Below, in pieces: positions 24,081-36,700 of a stretch of 64,000 bases of DNA. The stretch comes from Undaria pinnatifida (Eukaryota; Sar; Phaeophyceae; Laminariales; Alariaceae): NCBI GenBank assembly GCA_012845835.1, contig JABAKD010000002.1, positions 14,653,129 through 14,717,128 on the forward strand, written 5' to 3'. The notes beneath the pieces were generated by a model. That model saw only the letters and a list, made by a program, of their open reading frames with translations, was not told the DNA's origin and ran no database searches. A program made the translations under genes and the position numbers. How positions within the stretch are numbered: position 1 is the first letter of the stretch; each line of letters begins with the position of its first letter.

Positions 24081-24359
24081 GCTCGCAACACAGGGCTCTC
24101 GGTGCAAGCTACAGCTATCTGCTGTCTGCCTGGCTGGCTTGCACGGCTCGGGCTCACGGCCGAGGTTACGCCGCATTCCTGCATTCCCTCCCCTTTTGAA
24201 CTACTTTTTTGGTGTTGAAACCTTTTTAAATCTCAAGCCGCGCAACGCCCAACGCGCAACAGCTATCTTTTCTGTAGAAGGTGTACGCCCAGAAGCGGGG
24301 CGCGCGAGTCATCGAGTACTGTGCACACTCAACATTAAGTTGTGCAAGAGAGTTGTGGC
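24081..24359. promoter_or_regulatory. Divergent (bidirectional) promoter region
   Basis: Only 279 bp separate the start codon of the minus-strand glycosyltransferase fusion (24080) from that of plus-strand GCP4 (24360), so both 5' untranslated regions and core promoters must fit here. The region is GC-rich at both ends with a pyrimidine-rich AT stretch near 24180-24235 (CCCTCCCCTTTTGAAC, then CTTTTTTGG and TTTTTAAAT). I cannot assign a TATA box or initiator with confidence. Confidence 0.55.
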
Positions 24360-24788
24360 ATGTTGCATGAGGTGCTCCTCTCTCTTCTCGGCCACCCCGG
24401 ATCAATTATCCAGGAGGAAGAACCTACGGGTTCTGCAACAAGCGATGGTTTGAAATCAGGGAGTACTTTTCGTGTGCCAGACACCATAACCTTCCTCACG
24501 GCCACAGAGCGAGCAGCCATCAACAGAGTTGTAGGTATAGGGAGCATCTACCGCGACCTTCGCAAGTTCGTCACGCCAAGAGCACTTCTCTGGGAGGAGG
24601 GAGGCTGTTCTGCATCTGGCGTAGACGCGAGCTCTGGACGAGAAGGAGATGGCCTATACTTACGCGCGTTGAAGCTTGGAGTGGTGGAGGTTCTGGATGA
24701 GTATGCTGAGCGCGTGGCAGAGGTCGAGAGGGATGTCATGACCGATCCTACGCTGACGCTGGCCCGCGTGTACGCTGGGGTAAGGGAG
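24360..24788 (+). CDS. TUBGCP4: GCP4 exon 1 (N-terminal GRIP1 start)
   Basis: Encodes residues 1-143. The ATG at 24360 was chosen because MLHEVLLSLLGHPGSII aligns with the canonical GCP4 N-terminus; an upstream in-frame extension exists but adds non-family sequence. The donor GAG|GTGAGA was preferred over the nearby GTAAGG because it gives the same spacing as other GCP4 proteins before the LPAVAEACV segment of exon 2. Confidence 0.85.
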
Positions 24789-27700
24789 GTGAGACGACGG
24801 TTGCCTTTTGCTGGGGTACAACAGTAGGGGTGGAAGATTTTCTTTACATGTCCATGGTGCCCATACATAGGCTATTGCTGCTAGGTGCTGATTAGAGGTT
24901 GGCCACGCTACAATCGATACTGGGTGCTGATGTGCTGATTGCAGCGTACCTGGTGCACCGGATTCTGGTACACGTATGAAATTCCACACGGCTACGTACT
25001 CGCCTGCTGTACCGCATACCGTAGCGTAAAGGGGGGTGCGACGATTATTGCCTGTTGCTGAGGAAGTCTACTGTATTAAAACTGATGGGGCGTTCTCTTC
25101 GCGTCTCCTTTCTCCATGCTGCCCATACATGGTGCCCGTACACATGTTGCTGCGTAGTGTTTGTGGTATATTATTTCATACATTTTTTTTTTTTTTTCAT
25201 CCTCCAGCGGATTGGGAAAATTAAAGCTTTACGTAGCTCACCACACTTCCACGTACAATATTTTCATACGCGTCGTGTGTCGATTTAACTCAGTTGCTTT
25301 CGCAGCCCAACGCTAGCTGGCGCACCCTTCGGGTCCCATTGTAGGTATAGCGTAAGCTGTCCCTGTCAGTGGTCTTCGTTACAACCCCGGCAGCGCAAGC
25401 TAGCTATTATTTCATGCAGCTTTAGGGTTAGACTAGAATGGAAGGCCAAAAGTTTGAAATTCCCGAAGATCCTAGCCAAACTTCGCCTGAACGGTCGCCT
25501 ATGGACCCAATTTGGTAGAATTATTTTTGGAAACTTTCCAGAAATCCGGAAAAAAACGATTCCTCGCGGCGATCTTGGCCAACATCGGCCTGAGAATTTC
25601 TCAAGCAGATCTTGGATTAGACGCGGCGCAATTTCGTGCTCTCCACACCCTTCTGTTAACTGCGTTCGATGAAATCAACGACAGCGTTGTGAACTCTGAA
25701 CGTGGCAAGCTCGTTAGGGGCTCCGACCCCCCCCTTGGTGTGCAGCGCTCACTCTACGGCCTGTGATTTGTGGCGGGCGCCGATCAGGCTTCTGTTAAAA
25801 TCACATTTGGCGGCTGGTGTGTAGAAAACTGAGACAAAAACTCTATCGTCTCCCAACGGGCAAATAACAACACTTCCCAGTATAGTGGAATAAAAATAGG
25901 ACATCTCCCAATAAAAAACCACCCATATAGTATATTACGAGTACCAACAACGCAGCTTGCAAAGATGAGTATTGACCTGAAATTCGTCGAACTCACGGCT
26001 GACATCCTTGAAAATTTGTTACTCCGGAGTATAAAATATTCAGCATTTTGAGAGGATGTGACGGAAGACCACAAGACAACACAAGCAACCTCTCACGCCC
26101 TAGGGCATGGATCGAGATGAACTCTTCAGCGCTGTCACCTATACTCATGTGGCCTTGTCCGGAACACAGAGGAGTGACCATGGGTTGTCTCTATCTCGAG
26201 ATCGAAGGTCAATCGCGTTTGGTGGGCAGTGTTGATCAAGGCTTGATGAAAAATATACAAATTGACCTGTTTGACCGCATGACCCAACAAAGAGCCAGAC
26301 AAAAACGTTTTAGTCATATTTTCCCCATAGCGACGTTACCCGGAATCTTTTACCAAATAACCCTCAAAAAAAGGGTGCAAACTTTTAGGCCAAACAATCG
26401 GCTTTCCATTGTCATAGGTCTAAGTAGAATCGACTCTCTGATAAGAAACCGCATTGAATATTGGTTTCACGCCAGATTTCCTATTTTACGATAAAAGGGT
26501 GCGTCCCACGCTAACCTCAATATGACCGTTGTTGAAAGTCTTATTTCAGCGTGATTTTTGGGCTTGATTTCTTGTGAGGCTTTTATGAGAGGGCCAGCAA
26601 TATTATAGAAATAAAAATACACTCCACCTGTGAGATCGAAGATTTTGTTGAAACTCATGTTTGCAAGCTGTGAGATACTCCGATCGCGCCTATTACTGGG
26701 TGTGTGTCCTCATCAAGGATATAGTTCGGCGACTCCCCTTGGAACTACAGTGTAGCTTGTACCAGGGTCAACAGGGTTATGTTAGTCAGTCTGTGCGCGG
26801 AAACGATAAAACCCGTTTTTGAGGGGGACAAAATCTGACAGATGTGGAAGGAAATGCATCAGTTTATCAAGAGTATGCTGTCAGTCGTATAACCGGTGAG
26901 GGGAGGGTGGAGTTTTTAAGGGCGTGGGGGGCTGGGTTTGAACAAGAGGGAGCGCGGGGGGGGGGGGGGGGGGGAGGAACGGACGGGGCAACTCAATCTG
27001 TGCGCGGAAACTATAAATCCTTTAAGGGGACAAATCTAACACTTATGGAAGGAATGCATCAGTTTATCATGTATATCCTGTAAGTCGTACAACCAGTGAG
27101 GAGAGGGTGGAGTATTCGAAGGGGTGGGGGGGTTGGGGGGGGGGTGAATTGGAGCTACGGCATGGATGGCTAGAAATACAATGAGGTGATATCAGCTGCC
27201 TGCTAGTGTTTATTACTCTGGCAGATCTTGATTTTAGGTGGGGCGTTTGAACAAGAGGGATCGGGGGGGGGGGGGGGGGGGGGACGGGCGGGACAACTCA
27301 ATATGTGCGCGGACACTATAAATCCTTCAAGGGGACAAATCTGACGGTTGTAGAAGGAATGCATCAGTTTATATCACCTGCCTGGTATTGGTTATTATTC
27401 TAGCAGATTTGATGTTATTAATAGCTGTGCTGTGGTATATAATGTGTTATAGCTTCCTGGTGTGTTAATGTTCATGGATCGCAAGATAGAACATTTCAAT
27501 CGACAGGTGGAACCATGCAGTTACCATGATTTTATCGTGCCGATGTCGGACTCTGAGGTCGCGAATTATTGTACAGAGATACATATTGCAAAATTCAACA
27601 AGCGAGGTGATGTGGTCATGCAATGTGACCACCATTGAGCACGAGGGGGAGAAGTGCAAATCGTCAGCGTTTTGAAATAAACGCTTGATGCACCCGCGCT

Positions 27701-30700
27701 CAATTACGTTATTTCGTTAGGCGTACATCGTTTGACAGAGGTTGGGAGGCGATAATGCAGACTGTATGTACGAATATATACCAGGTAACACTGGTATGAA
27801 ATACGACGGGTACTGCACATGATCTATCATAAGAAACAGAAATACTGACCCAGCCCGGTTTTTTTATTTGAGAGGGTACGTTCTACGCTGACTTTAACGG
27901 CTAAATTACGTACGAGTACTTGTATTACACTCCTGTAAGTTGTAAAGCCTTCCTTTCATTACCCTGTTTTCTTATTATCTGTAGGTGTCCTGTGCTGTGC
28001 TCGAATGTTGTACTGGTACCATATTTATGTGATGCCTGGTACGGTGGGGTACTCGGTTAAGAACCCCTCAGAACAGGCTATTGTATTACCGCTCTTATAT
28101 CCGTACCGCTTTTTGCTCAGATTGGGTATCACATAGGTTTTACTATAGGCGTCACAATCACACACATCTTGATGGAGACGTCAGAAGCCGTGACAAGCCG
28201 ATTTGACCGCTCTTAATTAAGTCTGTTTATCTTATTATGGACGCCCTTAAATCGGGTTCCCCACTATCTGTAGCAGAATATCACACCCTGTACTACTGCG
28301 ACAATAGCCCCTGCAATAGCAATGGAATATGATTCAACGGACGGATCTATTGTCGTCGGTAAAGGCTATCGATTAGCAAATTCCTCGATCTATTGCCGTC
28401 GGTAATGTCTATCGATAGGTTGACTCCCCAACGTTTTGGCTAGGCACGAGTGTGCTGAAGTACCTCGGTTGGGAGCTATTGTCACCGACAATGGCTATCG
28501 ATGGATAGCTTGCACAATCTATTGCGACCGGCAATGGTTTTCGATAGATACATTTCTTAAACAATTGTGTCTGGAAATGGCTATCGATGGTCACCGTTTA
28601 CAATATGTTGTGGTGGGCAATGTCTATCGGTGGATGCAGTTCCAAATCTACTGTGACCAGCAACGTCTACCGATATATAGCTTGCACAATATATTGTGTT
28701 CGGCAACGGCTATCGATAGATGCGTTTCTTAATCTGTTGGAACAGCAAAGGACTGTCGATGGTCACCGTTTACAATCTATTGTGGTGGGCGATGTCTATC
28801 GATGGACACCATCACCGACTTATTTCTACGTGTTTTTCTTCACCTCCTACGATGTGCTGATGTACTGCTGTGAATACCAGGTTCCGATACCCTTCAGGAA
28901 GCCGAGAGCTTCCACAAAGGGTTGTCATATAAATACGTCTTTACGTATACCCGTTAACCTCTTCATGATGGGGGTGCGTCGTCGGAACATCCGATAGCCG
29001 GCCAAAGCCCTCACACGCCCACAAAGCTGAGAGCTTCCACAAAGACCGGTAATACGCCTATTCACGCCCATTTGCGGCGCCAGCCGGCTGTGAGTAGATA
29101 GCACACCCTGGACAATAGTCACATCAATGGTCTATAGCGTCGACAATAGACTAGCAGCGCTGCCAATCGATGTGCATTGTCCGCAGCAATGCATTTTGGT
29201 GCTTGGGACAATGGGCGGTTGCCATCAAGGGATGTATTTTGTATTGCGTGCTTATTCCCTGTACAATACAAAGGGAAGAGAGCATTGCCGCTATGATAGC
29301 TATGATACACAGTAGCCCCGGAAAAGTGCGTATCGATGGACATCTGCTATCATTGTTATCATTGTTATCATTGTTATCATTGGTAACCGCAATAGTCTGG
29401 CAATGCTGTCCATCGATAGACATTGTCAGGGTACCATATATGTTCGGGAATGGACACAACACGCCTTTGCTGTAACATTGGAGTGGCATGGTTGTCCATA
29501 AATGGCTATTGTCCTGAACGATAGATATCGGGGAGGCAACCGCGATAGACGTTGTTTGCCACAATGGAGTCACATGGTTGTCAAAAAATGGTTATCGTCC
29601 TGAACGATAGACGACGGGAAAGCAAGCGCGATAGATATTGTTTGTCACAATGGAGTGCACTGGTTGTCAATAGATGGCCATTGTCCTGCACAATAGATAT
29701 CGGGGAAGCAACCGCGATAGACATTGTTTGAACGATGGACCAAACAAGGTTGTCTACTGATAGTATTTCGCGCCTACAATAGACATGAAGGTGTGTCCAT
29801 CAATAGCCATCGACACCCACGATAGACTATTGGGCGTATTTCCACAATATACTATTGTCTAAACCTATTGCGTATCGTGGAGTGGTGTGTATCAATGGCC
29901 ATTGTCGCCGATCGCCGATGTTTGCTAATGCCGCCAACAACAGAGATACCCAATGGTGTCTATCAATATCCATTGCCACCCACAACGTATTATTTGACCA
30001 CCCGGAGTAGACTGTTGGGGGTGTTTCCACAAGAGACTGTTGCCTTAACCTGTTGTATATCGTGGCAGTGGCATATCGATGGTCATTGTTGACGACCGCG
30101 GTTAGTTGTATTTTGCATGACATCATGTACGCTTGACGCTGAGAGGCAGTGTTTCGAATTGCCGGTGTATACATAATGATTCTACTATGGACGGTATTGT
30201 TACGGTAGCGTTGGTAATGTTTCTCGGTTGAAAGCCATCGACGCTAGGCAGCAGCCCATACTTGATTCAAAAACGAATGTCTTGGAAGCGGTACTTCAGA
30301 AGCACTCTCCCAGTCGGAAGAGCTCTGCCCTTCTGCATTGTTGTTGTTCATCTCCCAACAGTACACCGCCGTCTATACCTGAAACTATCGTTTCAACAAA
30401 GCACTATCGTTGCTTTTCCCCAAAAGCACGAAGTCCACCACCGCAAACAGCAGTGAATGGCTGTCAATGGACAGCTTGAACAATCAATTGCGGCCGACAA
30501 TGGCCATCGATAGACATGTCGCACACTCTATTGAGATCGACAATGGCCATCGATGGACATACCGCACATTCTATTGCGGACGGCAATGGTCATTGATGGA
30601 CACGGTTGACATATAATGTCGCCGACAACGTCTATCGATGGGCACCCTCCAAAGTCAACAATATATATCGATAGGCACGTCCATAATCTATTGTCGACAA

Positions 30701-33700
30701 CAATGTCTGTCGATAAACACCTCCGACAACCTATTGTCGACGACAATATCTATCGATAGGCACCTCTAACAATCTATTGTCGACGATAATAACTATCGAT
30801 AGACACCTTCCACACTCTATTATCGACGGCAGTGTCTATCGACAGACACCTCCGACAATCTATTGTCGACAATATCTATCTATAAATATCTTCCACAATA
30901 TGTTGTGGACGACAATGTCTATCGATAGACACCTTCCACGATCTATTGTTGCCAACAATGTCTATCGGTAGACACCTTCCGTAATCCATTGTCGCTGACA
31001 ATGGCTATCGATAGATTGCCCCCCTCGTGTTTTGTCGACGCAATAGATCATTGTCGAGTCTTTTGTCCAGGATGTGGAAATATTTGGACTCTTGTCCAGG
31101 ATGTAACGCCATTTGCAGATCTCTTGATGCGCTCATCTCCGTGCTCATGAGAAGCAATCTAAGAAAAATAATCTTTCAAATACTTGGTAGGCCGCCACAG
31201 CAGCGCAGCGCTCTTGATATCTGGCATGCAGCCTTCGCGACCCGCCCCCATTCCTTGGCCCGTGATGCGTCAACCACATATGAGCGCTGTCGAGTCGGCC
31301 TACTCTCTCCTTTGTTTTCACATGAAGACCATTTTTCTTTTTTTTGGCGTATCAGGCGTACGATCGCATGGGAGGTATTCTTCAAACGGTCGGTTTACAC
31401 CGCCCTCGGGGATTGATCGTACACTGAAGTATTCATATTCCACACAGCGCAACGCAGCAGCGCTGATTGTAGACCACAGGGCAGAGCAAGCAGCACTCTT
31501 CATATATGACATGCCGCCATAGCGACTCACCCCCATTCCTTGGTCGGTGCGACGTCAGCCAAATAAGAGCGCTCTCGGTTCGACCATGAGGCCAATACTC
31601 TCTCCTTTGTTATTTTACCTGGTACCAGTATGTATCATGCCAGTATGTTTTTGCTAGGCGTATCAAGCGTACGAGCGCCGGGGAGAGGCCTTCTCAAACG
31701 GTCGGTTTCCACCGCCCTCATGGATTAGTGCAGTTGTTTACTTATACCACACTGCGCATGGTAGTAACACCGATAATAAACCGCAGAACAGAGCGAGCAG
31801 TACTCTTAATGTCTTACGCGCTGCCTTCGCCACACGCCCCCATGCCCTGGGCGGTGCGGCATCACCCAAATATATGAGCGCGCTTGAGTCGGCCATGTGA
31901 CTATTCTGTCCTTTGTTTCATTCCAGGTACCTGGTATGCTTTGTCGTCGAGTTATCGAGCGTACGAGCTTAGGGGGGGTAATATATGCGAGTCGGTTTCC
32001 ACGTTGCAACCGCCCTCCCTGCGAGACGACGCTATCCGAGTAAGCATCACTTTCGGCACACCCTTCGGTTGTCCAATGGTCTTGAGATCGCAACCTTTGA
32101 GCGGTGCGCGTGAGCGCAGAAACCTCGTAAATGCTACGTACCAGGTATAATATTTAGAGCCTGGTATACCGACCACCTACTGTAACTTGATGTATCGCCC
32201 TGGAGAGGGGGGGGCGTGGCGGTAGGCGGGCGCACTCCGAAGCGGTGGACGAGCGTAGCCGGTCGTCGCAACGAGGTCAGGCGAAGGAGGTGGTTCTCTG
32301 CACGAGATACATTCATTGCAAGACTGCACGACTCGCGTCCGAGCAGGGAGCATTTCCGTTCCCAGCAACCATCTATGCGACAATAATTCCAACAACAGGG
32401 CTACCATCAGCAGCTGGCGCAGCACCCGCAACGCGCGCATCAGAGGCAGAGACAGCACCGTCTTTTGCTTTCGCGAGACATTTCGTGTTGTCATGGAGGA
32501 GGAGATCGAGGATTCGCACCACGCGTGGACGGCAGAGACCGAGAGAAACGGCAGAGATGAGAGATCGACCGAGCCGCCATTCAGCAGGGAGGTGCACCCG
32601 GGAAATAGGGAGTGGGAACGACGGGATCGAAACACGCCGAGTTACTCCAAGCATGACAGCAATGGGGGATAGCTGAGGAATCCGGGGCGCAGAGGGCACG
32701 AAGGAGAGCCAGATTATCAACGTGGAGAATACAACTTTCCGAGGGGGGGGCTCGGAGGAAGAAAGGGTCCGCAAACATACCCAATGCCCGGAGGGGTAGA
32801 GTGGGTGTGGCGACCGGACGCCGGGACAGGCAGGGGAAGGGGAGAAGAGAACGCAAAGAAAGGGGGTGGCGGAGGGTGATTCGGTATTGGGAGGTCGACG
32901 CAGGAGAAGGATGGAGATGCAGCAGCACGAGGAGCTGAGGAGGGGATCGATACTTACGCGGGCAGGAGGTGGGCGGGATGTGGATCGGGGACCGGACCGA
33001 GGGCTGGAGTAGAAGTGGGCAACGGTGAGTGGGGGGTAGTGTGGGGTACCAGCTCAAGATACGGGAGGGGGCAACATGAAATGGAGAGGGACGGAATCGA
33101 AGTGGAAAGACCGAGCACCACACCACAGCATGGGCCTCCATCAGGGCGTGGGGGGGTAGTATGGGGTACCAGCTCAAGATACGGGAGGGGGCAACATGAA
33201 ATGGAGAGGGACGGAATCGAAGTGGAAAAAGACCGAGCACCACACCACAGCATGGGCCTCCATCAGGGCTGACAACAACATACCGCCGTATACAAACGTG
33301 AACTCGATCACGACTATGTGTGGAAGGGACTTCAAGACGGAAGGAAACGGCATGGGGCACCTGTGATCAATTGTGATCATTTGCAGGGCTTGGCATTCTA
33401 GACTACGTGAGGGTGGAGCAGTCAGGTGGGGGGGGGGGGGTCGTGCCAACACTGGACAGAGTGGAGGCGATGTTGCAGGTAGTGATGTTTCTGGCAATCT
33501 ATATCGTGAACCAGTCGGCAGAGATCGGCAGAGGAGCGTATGCGCGGTCGAGGAGGTTGGAGAAATATCTGCAGGTGCTAGGGAGAGAGATAGGAGGGTT
33601 TCATGCAATACATAGACGGATCGCGGTAACACCAGGACTTCAGAGATTTTTCGTCCAGCAGTTTGACGTGGACTAGAGAAAGCGACAGAAGGGCGTGCTA

Positions 33701-36700
33701 GAGATGGCATTCACGATGAAGCGAGGCGCAAGTACGTACGCGGGAAATCAAACTCTAGCACCCCCTTCTCCCACTTTGTCAGGTCCACAGTAGGCTGCTG
33801 AACGAACGAGTTCTAATGTCCTGGCGCTACCGCGATCCACTGCATGTATTGCGTCGAATTATCTTATTCCTTCCCTGCTGGCTGTAAATAGCTCCCCATC
33901 CTCCTTGACCGTGCGCTCACCCCGCTACCATTTATGTCGACTCGTCCTAGATGTTGCGAGGAACACCACTACCTGCAACATCGCCACCACCTGTCCAGTA
34001 TTGACACGCCCCGCCCCCGCAACCTGACTGCTCCGCTCTCACGTAGTGTGCTCCTCACCTAGCGAGTCTGCTCCTTGGTTGGGCCAGCCGCAGCCCGCGT
34101 GCCTCCTGGCAGAACAATCTGAAGCACCCAGGCCGACGGGGTGGTCCCATGCTGCATGCCCCGCTTTAGGTAGGCCGCCATCACAGGTGAGTATAAAAAC
34201 GAAAGCATGAAACTACGGCAATAGCTATCGTATAGGGCTACGACTGCTACCTGCTATTGGCCCAACGGGCGGAACGAAATTTGTATGTTTGGGTGCTGGT
34301 AAAACACGATTTTTGGTTGCAATTTCCCTGTGAAACCTCCCGACTTGTATCTTATTATTGGGCATAAGTACTCGCCGGCCGCCCCGGTGGTGTGTTGAAT
34401 CCTCAGTACCCTCCACACGCTCAATACCCTCAATTTCCTCAATACGCACAACACCCTCAAGTACCCTCATTTATCTCAATACCCTCAACACCCTCAAGCG
34501 CCGTCATTTATCTCAATACCCTCAACGTGCTCAATACTCACAATGCCCTCTATACCCTCAGTACTCTCAATGCTCTGGATTCCCTTTATACCCTCAACTC
34601 CCTCGACACCCTCAATGGTCTTAACACTAGAGGTGTTACCCGACGAGTACCCGTCTCAAACGGATACCCGCTATTTTCAGGGGGGAAATACCGGGGCACT
34701 CGCGAGTATTTACCTCTATTTTGGGCGGGGACAAGGGCACCCGATTACATCCGGGTACCCGGCTAATGCACGGGTAGCCGTCTAACAGTCGGGTACCCGG
34801 GTACCCAGGACACTTTGTCTCATCACGTGCGATCGATAAAGTTTGCTCCGAAATAGCTACTACGAATACACCGCTTAAGAGAGTTGTTGTAACGCGAAGG
34901 GTGCAGGACCCGGCATAACAGCGCTGCCACCAGTGATGATTTCCATACACGGGTAAAACAGAATACGCAATAGAAAAGTATTGCAGATAATATGTATGTG
35001 TGGGTTCAAAGGACAGGCGGGTTAGGCGACAGGCATGAGACATGAGACGGCATTTTCCATTTTCATTTTGAAAAGAGTTTGCTGGAGAAAATTGTACAGA
35101 AGAGTACCCAGGAGACGTGATTTAGGGAATGATAAGTTGCCATGCTGCCATGCTTGGGACCGGTACCCGGGTACTCGCTTAAAACCGGGTACCCGGATAC
35201 CCGGGGCCCAAATATTCGGCGAATATAAAGTGCTACTCGTATAGGTCACGGCGAGGCGTAAGGCATGAGACAGCATTTTCATTTTGAAAAGGGTTTCCAG
35301 GAGAATACCATACGAAATAGTACCCAGGGGACGCGATTTAGGGGATGATATGTTGCCATGCCCGGGATTTCGAACGTAATCTAACGAGTACCCGGGTACC
35401 CGAGTACCCTTTTAAACCGAGTACCCGGGTGCCCGGGTACCCGAGGCCCAAATACTCGGCGAGTATAAAGTTCTACTCGTGCCCGTGACGGGCATTAACA
35501 AGCCGGGTAATACTCGCGAGTACCCGGGTAATTGGTAAAAGGAACACCTCTTCTCAACACCCTCAATACATGATGAATATGAAGTGCCTTTAAGGGGACC
35601 GTAGTGCGCCCGCGCCGAGACGTCCCTTTTATCTCGACGTCCCGTATTAATTGTGGCACGCCTGGCACTTTGGGAGCACCCAAACTCGTTTTCTGGCAAT
35701 CTGTGCGGCATTTTGCAAGCGGGAGACAATGTATTGGCCCATTTTAAGCGACCTGGGATCCCTTATTGAGTGTTGCGTCCACTACAAGGAACGAAGTTTC
35801 TTACAGTGCGCGCCGTCCCCTATATATATTTTCCCGTTTTTCGCGGGACCCCTTGAAAGGGGCTTGCTACTGGACTCTCACTACCCGCAATACCCTCAAT
35901 ATCGTCAACACGCCTCAATACCCCTCAATACCCCCAAATATCTTGCACGTGGAGGCCCTTGGTTCGCATCCCGGTTTTTTATCGTACGTTTGTCCGTGAC
36001 TACACTACAGTAGGTTATTTGCTGTGCACAATATCCCTGCGTCGAGCGAAAAATGCGCTAACTACCTTATCACCAGCTATTACCATTAATATACTATGAT
36101 ACACATTACACCTGGTTGTTACATCTCAAACTTGAGTTTATGCAACTTTCAACATGAGCCGACAAGGGCAGGACGTGGTGAACATTTACAGTATACATCA
36201 TAGCGCCATAAAACATAAAGCCAACTGCAATACGTAAAGCCAATCGCAATACGAACGTGTACCATAGCGGGGATGGGGAGGCGGGGCCTGCCTTTCGCCG
36301 CGGATTTGAGGTACATGAAATAATGGCAAGGAATACTGCCGAGGAACTTAGCACGCGATTCACAACAATTGGAACCTCAAGCTTAGGTTGTGGCTCGTGC
36401 GCTATTATATTCTTACGGCACTAGTCCGGCACGAGCATCCCGCGTAGCCGAAGCTTGTGACGGCATCTTTTCGCCGCAGCCAAGGAATACGGAGTTACTT
36501 GAAACTTTCACAGCTTGCAAAAATGCGTTTCGACGGTATCATATCCTCGATCTCACGCCTGAGTTTTTTTTTTTCTACGTATGTTTTTTGTCGTAATTGC
36601 GGACGGCTCGTGTCATGCTGCCCTCCCTCCTCTCCCCCTATCCTCATGCATGACTTTCAACGCCGCCAATTCTACTGCTGTGACATTCAAACACAATCAC

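Noticed and set aside
24342..24359. Upstream extension of the GCP4 start
   Set aside because: The extra in-frame residues have no counterpart in GCP4 proteins, whereas MLHEVLLSLLGHPGS matches the usual N-terminus.
28330..31060. Possible CRISPR array
   Set aside because: Units are palindromic and degenerate with no unique spacers, the gene context is eukaryotic and intronic, and no cas genes are present.
32581..33360. Minus-strand open frame of 259 codons rich in Pro, Ser and His
   Set aside because: Low-complexity antisense of a purine-rich region with a tandem duplication; no recognisable domain.
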